This document shows, in pieces, positions 42,751-50,869 of a stretch of DNA of 64,000 bases. Under the pieces are notes generated by a model. That model worked only from the letters and a program-made list of their open reading frames with translations. It was not told the DNA's origin and did no database searches. The position numbers were made by a program, and so were the translations under genes. How positions within the stretch are numbered: the stretch's first letter is position 1; each line of letters opens with the position of its first letter. The stretch is from Streptomyces toxytricini. GTDB lineage: Bacteria; Actinomycetota; Actinomycetes; Streptomycetales; Streptomycetaceae. The DNA is taken from contig NZ_BMTY01000006.1 of assembly GCF_014649915.1 (NCBI RefSeq), positions 1-64,000 of the forward strand. Direction: 5' to 3'.

Positions 42751-43029
42751 GTGATCGTCCGCATCATGGGGGAAGGCCAGGTCGAGATCGGGGACGGCCA
42801 CTTCCCCGAGCTGAACAAGCTGGACGACGAACTGCTCGCGGAGCTGGAGGGCGGCGACGAGGCCGGCTTCCGGCGCACCCTCGGCGCGCTCCTCGACGCC
42901 GTCCGCCGGCTCGGCAAGCCGCTGCCCGACGACGCGCTGGAGCCGTCCGAGCTGATCCTGCCCGCGCCGGACGCCACCCTGGAGGAGGTCCGGGAAATGC
43001 TCGGCGACGACGGGCTGATCCCGGGCTGA
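42751..43029 (+). CDS. PspA-associated protein PspAA
   Basis: A 92-residue protein from a GTG 14 bp after pspA. The sequence MIVRIMGEGQVEIGDGHF, DELLAELEGGDEAGFRRTLGALLDAVRRLGKPLPDDAL and SELILPAPDATLEEVREML matches the PspAA family, which accompanies PspA in Actinobacteria. Acidic and cytosolic. It probably helps control PspA function. Confidence 0.9.
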   Translation: MIVRIMGEGQVEIGDGHFPELNKLDDELLAELEGGDEAGFRRTLGALLDAVRRLGKPLPDDALEPSELILPAPDATLEEVREMLGDDGLIPG

Positions 43030-43081
43030 CCGGCCGCGGCCGGTCGACGGCCGGCGGGGCGCGGCCCGGCCGGCGGCCCGC

Positions 43082-43861
43082 TCAGTGCGGCGGCGGCTCC
43101 TCGGGAGCGGCCGCCGCCGTCTTCCCCGGATCGGGGGCGCCGCCGATGAACTCCTCGAACCGGCGCCGCGGCGCCGCCCACCGCCGGTCGTGGTGGAAGG
43201 CCCGCAGCCCGGCCCGCGCCCGCGCCCGAGGCCGGTTCCCGTAGAAGCGCCGCGCGTAGGGGGAGCCCGGGCGGGCCAGGCGGACCGCGCCGACCAGCGC
43301 CACGAGCGGGATCACCATGCCGAAGAGCGCGGTACGGGCCTTGCCCTTCCACAGGGCGACCAGCGCCAGGAAGAAGTTCCCGGCCATGTTCATCACGACG
43401 AGCCCGCGGTTCTGCCGCTCCTGGGTCGTCAGGTCGTTCACCCCGAACGGCAGGAAGCCGGCCAGGACAAGCCCCACCACGGCGGCCGTCAGCACCACGA
43501 TCTCCACGCTCTTGCGGCCCTGCTCGCTCCAGTAGACGTCGTCCAGGTGCAGGATCAGCGCGAACTCGTCCAGGACCAGCCCCGCCCCCAGCCCGAAGAC
43601 GACGGCCGACAGCAGCGACCCGAAGCCGTGCGCGCTGCTGGCGATCGCCCCGAACCCTCCGATGACCACCAGGATCACCCCCGGCACCACGTGGTGGACG
43701 TGCAGCCCGCCCGGCGTGATGTTCCCGAACGGCCCGCGCCCGGCGCGGATCAGGCGCGTGATGACCCGGGTGACCAGGAACGACAGGATGAACGCCAGCA
43801 GCGCGAGGAGCAGGGGCAGCTTCCCCGGCTCGATGATGTTCCGGTACCACCAAGGACCCAT
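43082..43861 (-). CDS. Conserved polytopic membrane protein
   Basis: A 259-residue protein. Start MGPWWYRNIIEPGKLPLLLALLAFILSFLVTRVITRLIR, then about five more hydrophobic segments; a GGLHVHHVVPGVILVVIGG stretch has two adjacent histidines that could bind metal. The C-terminus is Arg/Pro-rich (RARARAGLRAFHHDRRWAAPRRR). Unknown function; divergent from cobS with only 69 bp between, so the promoters overlap. Confidence 0.8.
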   Translation of the reverse strand: MGPWWYRNIIEPGKLPLLLALLAFILSFLVTRVITRLIRAGRGPFGNITPGGLHVHHVVPGVILVVIGGFGAIASSAHGFGSLLSAVVFGLGAGLVLDEFALILHLDDVYWSEQGRKSVEIVVLTAAVVGLVLAGFLPFGVNDLTTQERQNRGLVVMNMAGNFFLALVALWKGKARTALFGMVIPLVALVGAVRLARPGSPYARRFYGNRPRARARAGLRAFHHDRRWAAPRRRFEEFIGGAPDPGKTAAAAPEEPPPH

Positions 43862-43930
43862 GACACCAGCTTCGCGGTCAGGGCCCCTCGGGCAACTCGC
43901 CGCCGCGGGCAGCGGGTAGCGTTCCCGCCG

Positions 43931-44776
43931 ATGACCGATCCCACGACAGAACCCGCCGGCGACCCGCCCCCGCCGCCGCGTCCCGCACCCCCGCAGGAGC
44001 GCGCCGCGCTCGGCGACGGGCTCCGCTTCGCTTTCGGCACGCTGACCGTGCTGCCCGTCCGCATCACCCGCTGGGACCGGCCCGCGGCCCGCACCGGCAT
44101 GGCCTGCGCGCCGCTCGCCGGGCTCGTCGTCGGCGCGGCCGCCGCCGCCGCGGGGACGGCCCTGGCCCTGCTGGGCGGCGGGCCGCTCCTCGCCGCGGCC
44201 GCGGCCGTCACCGTCCCCGCCGCCCTGACCCGCGGCCTGCACCTCGACGGCCTCGCCGACACCGCCGACGGCCTGGGCAGCGCCAAACCGGCCGCCGAGG
44301 CGCTCCGCATCATGAAGCGGTCCGACATCGGCCCGTTCGGGGTGGTCGTACTGCTGCTGCTCCTGCTCCTCCAGGCCGGGGCCCTCGCCGACGCCTTCGC
44401 GGAAGGCTGGGCCCGCGGGGCCCTCGCCGCCGCCACCGCCGGCACCGCCGCCCGCCTCGCCATGACGCTGGCCTCCCGCGCCGGGATCCCGGCCGCGCGC
44501 CCCGAGGGGCTCGGGGCCGCCGTCGCCGGGGTCGTGCCGCGGCACACCGCGGTCCTGGCCGCCGCCGCGGTCGCCGTCCTCGCCGCGGCGGCGGCCGCCC
44601 CGGGCGGGGCCCTCGCCGCCGTCCGGGCCGCGGCCGCCGTGGCCGCCGCCCTGGCCGTCGCGGAACTGCTGCTGCGCCGGTGCGTGCGGCGCTTCGGCGG
44701 CGTCACCGGTGACGTCTTCGGCGCCGTCGCCGAGACCGCCGCGACGACCGCGCTGGTCGTCCTCGCCCTCGGCTGA
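43931..44776 (+). CDS. cobS: Adenosylcobinamide-GDP ribazoletransferase
   Basis: A 281-residue membrane protein; the ATG gives MTDPTTEPAGD. CobS joins adenosylcobinamide-GDP and alpha-ribazole. The signature TRGLHLDGLADTADGLGSAKP with HxDGLxDxxDG acidic residues is present, as are IMKRSDIGPFGVV and multiple Ala/Val/Leu-rich helices. It completes the lower-ligand steps with cobT and cobU, which lie 4-6 kb away on the other strand. Confidence 0.94.
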   Translation: MTDPTTEPAGDPPPPPRPAPPQERAALGDGLRFAFGTLTVLPVRITRWDRPAARTGMACAPLAGLVVGAAAAAAGTALALLGGGPLLAAAAAVTVPAALTRGLHLDGLADTADGLGSAKPAAEALRIMKRSDIGPFGVVVLLLLLLLQAGALADAFAEGWARGALAAATAGTAARLAMTLASRAGIPAARPEGLGAAVAGVVPRHTAVLAAAAVAVLAAAAAAPGGALAAVRAAAAVAAALAVAELLLRRCVRRFGGVTGDVFGAVAETAATTALVVLALG

Positions 44777-44822
44777 CCTCCCCGGCCGCCCCCGGGCGCG
44801 TACGGGCACGTAGGGTCGGGCC

Positions 44823-45524
44823 GTGGAAGAGACGCCGACACCCATCAAGGTGCTGCTCGCCGACGACCAGGCCCTGCTGCGCAGCGCGTTCCGCGTGCTC
44901 GTCGACTCCGAACCGGACATGGAGGTCGTCGGCGAGGCCGGCGACGGCGCCCAGGCCTACGAGCGGGCCCGCGAGACCCGGCCCGACGTCGTGCTGATGG
45001 ACATCCGCATGCCCGGCACCGACGGCCTCGCCGCCACCCGCATGATCAGCGCGGACCCGGAGCTCGCCGCCGTCCGCGTCGTCATGCTCACCACCTTCGA
45101 GGTCGACGAGTACGTGGCCGCGGCCCTGCGGGCCGGGGCCTCCGGCTTCCTCGGCAAGGGCGCCGAACCGGACGAGCTCCTCAACGCCATCCGCGTCGCC
45201 GCCGCGGGCGAGGCGCTGCTCTCCCCGGCCGCCACCAAGGGGCTCATCGCCACCTTCCTCGCGCAGGGCGGCGGAGCGGACCCCGCCGCCCCGGCCGGGG
45301 GGCACGCCGAGCGGCTCGCCGCACTGACCGTCCGCGAGCGGGAGGTCCTCGTCCACGTCGCGGCGGGCCTGTCCAACGACGGGATCGCCGGACGCCTCCA
45401 GGTCAGCCCGCTCACCGTCAAGACGCACGTCAACCGTGCCATGGCCAAGCTGGGCGCCCGCGACCGCGCACAGCTGGTCGTCGTCGCCTACGAGTCGGGA
45501 CTGGTCCGGCCCCGCAGCGAGTAG
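44823..45524 (+). CDS. NarL/FixJ-family response regulator
   Basis: A 233-residue protein from a GTG. The receiver has the acidic pair (LADDQALLRS), phosphoacceptor Asp in VVLMDIRMPGTDG, Thr in MLTTFEVDE and Lys in FLGKGAEPDEL. The LuxR-type output domain is LTVREREVLVHVAAGLSNDGIAGRLQVSPLTVKTHVNRAMAKL. No kinase is adjacent; the orphan NarL-type kinase at 34126 is a candidate partner. The RND transporter gene begins 180 bp downstream. Confidence 0.92.
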   Translation: MEETPTPIKVLLADDQALLRSAFRVLVDSEPDMEVVGEAGDGAQAYERARETRPDVVLMDIRMPGTDGLAATRMISADPELAAVRVVMLTTFEVDEYVAAALRAGASGFLGKGAEPDELLNAIRVAAAGEALLSPAATKGLIATFLAQGGGADPAAPAGGHAERLAALTVREREVLVHVAAGLSNDGIAGRLQVSPLTVKTHVNRAMAKLGARDRAQLVVVAYESGLVRPRSE

Positions 45525-45703
45525 CGGGGCGGCTGCCGCCGGGCCGCCGTCCGCAGTAGGGGGCGCGTACTACAGGCGCGGTATGCGCGGCATAAAGGCA
45601 GGACCCAGGGGCGACGCGGAAGCGCCCCGGCGGCGGCAGGCTGGGGGGCAGCGCACGCCCGTGCGGCCTCGCTCCGACCGACTGCAGAGAGATACCGACG
45701 CCC

Positions 45704-48700
45704 ATGTCCTGGCTGTCCCGCTTCAGCCTGTCCCAGAGAGCGCTGATCGGCCTCGTGTCGCTCACGGCGCTGCTCTTCGGCGCCATAGCCGTTCCCCAGC
45801 TCAAGCAGCAGCTGCTGCCCTCCATCGAACTGCCGATGGTGTCCGTCCTCGCCCCCTACCAGGGCGCCTCCCCGGACGTCGTCGAGAAGCAGGTCGTCGA
45901 GCCGATCGAGGCCACCCTCAAGGGCGTCGACGGCATCACCGGCATCACCTCCACCGCCAGCGAGGGCAACGCCCTCATCACGGCCACCTTCGACTACGGC
46001 GACGCCGGCACCAAGCAGCTCGTCGCCGACGTCCAGCAGGCCGTGAACCGGGCCCGCGTCCGGCTCCCCTCCGAGGTCGACCCGCAGGTCGTCGCCGGCT
46101 CCACCGACGACATCCCGACCGTCGTCCTCGCCGTCACCTCCGACAAGGACCAGCAGGCCCTCGCCGACCAGCTCGGCCGCACCGTCGTCCCCGTCCTGGA
46201 GGACATCAAGGGCGTCGGCCAGGTCACCGTCGACGGCGCCCAGGAGCTCCAGGTCACCGTCACCCCCGACCCGGCGCGCCTCGCCGCGGCCGGCCTCGAC
46301 GGCGCCGCCCTCGCGCAGGGGCTGCAGGCGGGCGGCGCGACCGTGCCCGCCGGCTCCTTCGACGAGCAGGGCAAGAACCGGACCGTCCGCGTCGGCAACG
46401 GCCACACCTCCCTCGCCCAGCTGGAGGAGCTCCGCCTGACCGCCGGCCCCGGCAAGCCGGCCGTCCGCCTCGGCGACGTCGCCGCCGTCCGGCAGGAGCC
46501 CGCCAAGCCCGTCTCCCTCACCCGCACCAACGGCAAGCCCAGCCTCGCCCTGGTGCTGACCATGGACAAGGACGGCAGCGCCGTCGCCATCTCCGAGGCC
46601 GTCGAGGAGAAGCTGCCCGGGCTGCGCGCCTCCCTCGGCTCCGGCGCCGAGCTGACCGTCGTCGCCGACCAGGGCCCGCCGGTCGCCCAGTCCATCTCCA
46701 GCCTCACCACCGAAGGCCTGCTCGGCCTGCTCTTCGCCGTCGTGGTGATCCTGGTCTTCCTCGCCTCGCTGCGCTCGACGCTCGTCACCGCGGTCTCCAT
46801 CCCGCTGTCCGTCGTCCTCGCGCTGATCGTGCTGTGGACCCGCGACCTGTCGCTGAACATGCTCACCCTCGGCGCCCTGACCATCGCGATCGGCCGCGTC
46901 GTCGACGACTCGATCGTCGTCCTGGAGAACATCAAGCGCCACCTCGGCTACGGCGAGGAGCGCGAGGCCGCCATCCTCACCGCCGTCAAGGAGGTCGCCG
47001 GAGCGGTCACCTCCTCCACGCTCACCACCGTCGCCGTCTTCGTGCCGATCGGCCTCGTCGGCGGCATGGTCGGCGAGTTCTTCGGCCCCTTCTCGCTCAC
47101 CGTCGCCGCGGCCCTGCTGGCCTCGCTGCTGGTGTCGCTGACGGTCGTGCCCGTGCTGTCGTACTGGTTCCTGCGCGCGCCGAAGGGCGTGAGCGCCGGG
47201 GACGCCGCGAGCGCCGAGCGCGCCCGCCGCGAGGCGGAGGAGAAGGAGGCGAACAGCCGCCTCCAGCGCGGATACGTCCGCGCCCTGGGCCTGGTCACCC
47301 GGCGCCGGGCGACGACCCTCGTGCTGGCCGCCGTCATCTTCGTCGCGACCCTCGGCATGACCCCGCTGCTGAAGACGAACTTCTTCGACCAGGGCGACCA
47401 GGCCGTCCTGACCGTCAAGCAGCAGCTGCCCGCCGGCACCTCCCTGGCCGCCTCCGACGAGGCGAGCCGCCGGGTGGAGAAGGCCCTCGACGGCGTCGAG
47501 GGCGTCAAGGACCACCAGGTCACCGTCGGCTCCTCCGGATTCCTGGCCGCCTTCGGCGGCGGCACCGGCTCCAACCAGGCCACCTTCCAGGTCGTCCTGG
47601 ACGACGCCGGCGAGAGCGAGGACGTCAAGAAGCGGATCGAGGACGCCCTCGCGAAGCTCGACGGCATCGGCGACACGAGCATCTCCGCGGGCGGCGGCTT
47701 CGGCAGCCAGAACCTCAGCGTGGTCGTGAAGGCCGGCGACGCCGCCGTCCTGGCGCAGGCCGCCGAGCAGGTCCGGGCCGAGATGGCGGGCCTCGACGAC
47801 GTCACCGACGTCCAGAGCGACCTCTCCCAGTCCGTGCCGCGGATCTCCGTGACCGCCACCCCGAAGGCCGCCGAGGCCGGCCTGAACCAGGCCGCGCTGG
47901 GCGCGGTCGTCGCCCAGGCCGTGCGGGGCACCCCGGCGGGCAAGGCCGTCCTCGACGGCACCGAGCGGGACATCGTCATCAAGTCGGCGCAGCCCGCGAC
48001 CACCCTGGCCGGGCTCCAGGCGCTGCCCGTCGGCCCGGGCGTCCGCCTCGGCGACGTCGCCGAGGTCAAGGAGGTGCCCGGACCGGTCTCGATGACCCGG
48101 ATCGACGGGGCGCGCGCCGCGACCGTCACCGGCAAGCCGGTCGGCGACAACACCGGCGCGATCGGCGCCGAACTCCAGACCAGGATCGCCGCGCTGAAGC
48201 TCCCCGAGGGCGCCACCGCCTCCATCGGCGGCGTCTCCGAGGACCAGAGCGAGGCCTTCGGCCAGCTCGGCCTGGCCATGCTCGCCGCCATCGCGATCGT
48301 GTTCATGCTGCTCGTGGCCACGTTCCGGTCGCTGGTGCAGCCGCTGATCCTGCTCGTCTCGATCCCGTTCGCGGCGACCGGCGCGCTCGGCCTGCTCCTC
48401 GTCACCGGCACCCCGCTGGGCGTCCCCGCCATGATCGGCATGCTGATGCTCATCGGCATCGTCGTCACCAACGCGATCGTCCTGATCGACCTGGTCAACC
48501 AGTACCGCGCCCAGGGCCTCGGCGTCGTCGAGGCCGTCGTCGAGGGCGGCCGGCACCGCCTGCGCCCGATCCTCATGACGGCGCTCGCCACCGTCTTCGC
48601 GCTGCTGCCGATGGCGCTCGGCGTGACCGGCGAGGGCGGGTTCATCTCGCAGCCCCTCGCCGTCGTGGTGATCGGCGGCCTGGTCTCCTCGACCGTGCTG

Positions 48701-48841
48701 ACGCTGCTCCTCGTCCCGACCCTCTACACCATGGTCGAGCTGCGCAGGGAGCGCCGCCGCACCAAGCGCCGCACGCGCCTGAAGGCCGTCCCGGCGCCGC
48801 AGGGCACCGAGGCCGGCGAGCACGCCCCGGCAGGGGTCTGA
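45704..48841 (+). CDS. RND-superfamily (HAE1/AcrB-like) efflux transporter
   Basis: A 1045-residue protein, AcrB length, with two six-TM halves and two large extracytoplasmic loops. Start MSWLSRFSLSQRALIGLVSL. IGRVVDDSIVVLENIKRHL in the first half carries the proton-relay Asp pair of the family; SAEVDPQ-type porter repeats are recognisable (ANAEGN-like TASEGNALITATFDYG). The last ~25 residues are basic. No membrane-fusion protein or outer-membrane partner is adjacent, as expected in Gram-positive bacteria. The response regulator upstream may control it. The 179-bp gap before it holds no gene. Confidence 0.93.
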   Translation: MSWLSRFSLSQRALIGLVSLTALLFGAIAVPQLKQQLLPSIELPMVSVLAPYQGASPDVVEKQVVEPIEATLKGVDGITGITSTASEGNALITATFDYGDAGTKQLVADVQQAVNRARVRLPSEVDPQVVAGSTDDIPTVVLAVTSDKDQQALADQLGRTVVPVLEDIKGVGQVTVDGAQELQVTVTPDPARLAAAGLDGAALAQGLQAGGATVPAGSFDEQGKNRTVRVGNGHTSLAQLEELRLTAGPGKPAVRLGDVAAVRQEPAKPVSLTRTNGKPSLALVLTMDKDGSAVAISEAVEEKLPGLRASLGSGAELTVVADQGPPVAQSISSLTTEGLLGLLFAVVVILVFLASLRSTLVTAVSIPLSVVLALIVLWTRDLSLNMLTLGALTIAIGRVVDDSIVVLENIKRHLGYGEEREAAILTAVKEVAGAVTSSTLTTVAVFVPIGLVGGMVGEFFGPFSLTVAAALLASLLVSLTVVPVLSYWFLRAPKGVSAGDAASAERARREAEEKEANSRLQRGYVRALGLVTRRRATTLVLAAVIFVATLGMTPLLKTNFFDQGDQAVLTVKQQLPAGTSLAASDEASRRVEKALDGVEGVKDHQVTVGSSGFLAAFGGGTGSNQATFQVVLDDAGESEDVKKRIEDALAKLDGIGDTSISAGGGFGSQNLSVVVKAGDAAVLAQAAEQVRAEMAGLDDVTDVQSDLSQSVPRISVTATPKAAEAGLNQAALGAVVAQAVRGTPAGKAVLDGTERDIVIKSAQPATTLAGLQALPVGPGVRLGDVAEVKEVPGPVSMTRIDGARAATVTGKPVGDNTGAIGAELQTRIAALKLPEGATASIGGVSEDQSEAFGQLGLAMLAAIAIVFMLLVATFRSLVQPLILLVSIPFAATGALGLLLVTGTPLGVPAMIGMLMLIGIVVTNAIVLIDLVNQYRAQGLGVVEAVVEGGRHRLRPILMTALATVFALLPMALGVTGEGGFISQPLAVVVIGGLVSSTVLTLLLVPTLYTMVELRRERRRTKRRTRLKAVPAPQGTEAGEHAPAGV

Positions 48842-48862
48842 CCGGCACGGACCCGTAAGCGG

Positions 48863-48902
48863 AAGGGCCGCTCCCTCCCCGGTGGGGGAGGGAGCGGCCC
48901 TT
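48863..48902. terminator. Perfect 18-bp convergent terminator
   Basis: aagggccgctccctcccc (48863-48880) and ggggagggagcggccctt (48885-48902), loop ggtg, between the RND gene and nadA, with A/T runs at the ends. Confidence 0.92.
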
Positions 48903-48933
48903 TCGGTGCTTCCGGCGCGCGGGGCGGGACGTG

Positions 48934-50112
48934 CTACGGCAGCGCGAGCATCCGCTCCAGGGCGAGCTTGGCGAAGCTCTCGGTCTCCTTGTCGACCTGG
49001 ATCCGGTTGACGAGGGTGCCCTCGGCGAGGGACTCCAGCGCCCAGACCAGGTGCGGCAGGTCGATGCGGTTCATCGTCGAGCAGAAGCAGACCGTCCGGT
49101 CGAGGAAGACGACTTCCTTGCCCTCCGGGGCGAAACGGTTCGCCAGGCGCTTGACGAGGTTCAGCTCGGTGCCGATGGCCCACTTCGAGCCGGCGGGGGC
49201 CGCCTCCAGCGTCTTGATGATGTACTCCGTCGAGCCGACGTAGTCCGCCGCCGCCACGACCTCGTGCTTGCACTCGGGGTGGACCAGCACGTTCACACCC
49301 GGGATGCGCTGGCGGACGTCGTTGACGGAGTCCAGCGAGAAGCGGCCGTGCACGGAGCAGTGGCCGCGCCAGAGGATCATCTTCGCGCCGCGCAGCTGCT
49401 CGGCGGTCAGGCCGCCGTTCGGCTTGTGCGGGTTGTAGACCACGCAGTCGTCCAGGGACATGCCCATGTCGCGGACGGCGGTGTTGCGGCCCAGGTGCTG
49501 GTCCGGCAGGAAGAGCACCTTCTCGCCCTGCTCGAACGCCCAGTCCAGGGCCTTCTTCGCGTTGGACGAGGTGCAGATGGTGCCGCCGTGCTTGCCGGTG
49601 AAGGCCTTGATGTCGGCGGAGGAGTTCATGTACGAGACGGGGACCGTCACGTCGGCGATGCCGGCCTCGGTCAGCGCGTCCCAGCACTCCGCGACCTGCT
49701 CGGCGGTGGCCATGTCGGCCATCGAGCACCCGGCGGCCAGGTCCGGCAGGACGACCTTCTGGTCGTCGCCGGTCAGGATGTCCGCGGACTCGGCCATGAA
49801 GTGGACGCCGCAGAAGACGATGTACTCGGCCTCGGGCCGGGCGGCCGCGTCGCGGGCCAGCTTGAAGGAGTCGCCGGTGACGTCGGCGAACTCGATGACC
49901 TCGTCCCGCTGGTAGTGGTGCCCGAGGATGAAGACCTTGTCGCCGAGCTTCTCCTTGGCGGCGCGGGCGCGCGCCACCAGGTCGGGGTCCGACGGCGAGG
50001 GCAGGTCGCCGGGGCACTCCACGCCGCGCTCGCTCTTGGGGTCGGCTTCGCGGCCGAGCAGCAGCAGGGCAAGGGGCGTCGGCTGGACGTCCAAGGGCTG
50101 GGCGGTGGTCAC
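48934..50112 (-). CDS. nadA: Quinolinate synthase NadA
   Basis: A 392-residue protein; I prefer the GTG at 50112 (MTTAQPLDVQP), with aaaggg 8 nt upstream, over the GTG at 50121. NadA makes quinolinate from iminoaspartate and DHAP for NAD. Motifs: GHHYQRDEVIEFADVTGDSF, GVHFMAESADIL, YMNSSADIKAF, VHPECKHEV and TVCFCSTMN; the Cys residues in GVHF, CSVHG/ECKHE and CFCSTM regions supply the 4Fe-4S ligands. It is divergent from erpA, whose product can provide the cluster. nadB and nadC are not in this gap. Confidence 0.95.
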   Translation of the reverse strand: MTTAQPLDVQPTPLALLLLGREADPKSERGVECPGDLPSPSDPDLVARARAAKEKLGDKVFILGHHYQRDEVIEFADVTGDSFKLARDAAARPEAEYIVFCGVHFMAESADILTGDDQKVVLPDLAAGCSMADMATAEQVAECWDALTEAGIADVTVPVSYMNSSADIKAFTGKHGGTICTSSNAKKALDWAFEQGEKVLFLPDQHLGRNTAVRDMGMSLDDCVVYNPHKPNGGLTAEQLRGAKMILWRGHCSVHGRFSLDSVNDVRQRIPGVNVLVHPECKHEVVAAADYVGSTEYIIKTLEAAPAGSKWAIGTELNLVKRLANRFAPEGKEVVFLDRTVCFCSTMNRIDLPHLVWALESLAEGTLVNRIQVDKETESFAKLALERMLALP

Positions 50113-50183
50113 GACACGCACCCTTTCTGTTCTGCGACAAGGGACTTCTGGAAGCGTCTGCTTCGACTTTTCGTCTATTTGAC

Positions 50184-50218
50184 GCTATCTATGATAGCCG
50201 GTTCACGTCACTTTGACG
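50184..50218. promoter_or_regulatory. Palindrome cluster in the nadA/erpA divergent region
   Basis: gctatc-tat-gatagc (50184-50198) and cgtca-ctt-tgacg (50206-50218) are perfect palindromes; additional tgacg half-sites flank them. On the minus strand tatcat in the first palindrome could be the nadA -10, so a bound repressor would block it. The rest of the 317-bp gap contains no supported gene. Confidence 0.5.
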
Positions 50219-50429
50219 ATGCCGATAGTGTCGATGTGACGCATTCGCCCGGTGGCGAACCCCTCCCCGCGTCCGGTCCACCGCTCCGCGCCGGTGTGCG
50301 AGCATGAATGTCTGGAACACGCGTCGGGTCCGGAATGAATCCGCACCCCCGCTCGTTGCCACCGACGGCAAGAGTCCGACGTTTCCCTGCCTGCCGGCGG
50401 GGAGCCGCCCACTTCGGGAGTGAATGCAG

Positions 50430-50786
50430 ATGTCCGTACAGGACGACAAGACCACTGTGAGCGACGGCATCCTCCTGTCCGACGCCGCCGCCGAGAAGGT
50501 CAGGACCCTGCTGGAGCAGGAGGGCCGCGATGACCTGGCGCTCCGCGTCGCCGTCCAGCCCGGCGGCTGCTCCGGCCTGCGCTACCAGCTCTTCTTCGAC
50601 GAGCGCTCCCTCGACGGCGACGTCGTCAAGGACTTCGGCGGCGTGAAGGTCGTCACGGACCGGATGAGCTCCCCCTACCTCCAGGGCGCCTCCATCGACT
50701 TCGTCGACACCATCGAGAAGCAGGGCTTCACGATCGACAACCCCAACGCCACCGGCTCCTGCGCCTGCGGCGACTCCTTCAGCTAA
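50430..50786 (+). CDS. erpA: Iron-sulfur cluster insertion protein ErpA (A-type carrier)
   Basis: A 118-residue protein; the ATG at 50430 is better spaced from cgggag than the ATG at 50424. The three conserved cysteines of A-type carriers are present: GGCSGLRYQLFFD and the C-terminal CACGDSF. It hands Fe-S clusters to target proteins. Targets in this window include NadA, LipA and QcrA. A very strong convergent terminator follows. Confidence 0.93.
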   Translation: MSVQDDKTTVSDGILLSDAAAEKVRTLLEQEGRDDLALRVAVQPGGCSGLRYQLFFDERSLDGDVVKDFGGVKVVTDRMSSPYLQGASIDFVDTIEKQGFTIDNPNATGSCACGDSFS

Positions 50787-50810
50787 GCCCTGCAGGGCCA
50801 GCGGAAGCAG

Positions 50811-50853
50811 CGGAGAGGCCCCCGGCACCGAGACGGTGCCGGGGGCCTCTCCG
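50811..50853. terminator. Perfect 20-bp convergent terminator
   Basis: The arms 50811-50830 and 50834-50853 are perfectly complementary over 20 bp with a 3-nt loop (aga), separating erpA from the secreted-protein gene. Confidence 0.93.
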
Positions 50854-50869
50854 TGTGCCCGCGCCGGGA

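Noticed and set aside
45488..50140. 1550-residue minus-strand frame across the RND and nadA genes
   Set aside because: Low-complexity Gly/Asp/Ala-rich antisense product; the RND and NadA motifs are in the opposite or another frame.
50184..50218. Rex or Fur site in the nadA/erpA region
   Set aside because: Palindromes do not match TGTGAACGCGTTCACA or the Fur consensus.
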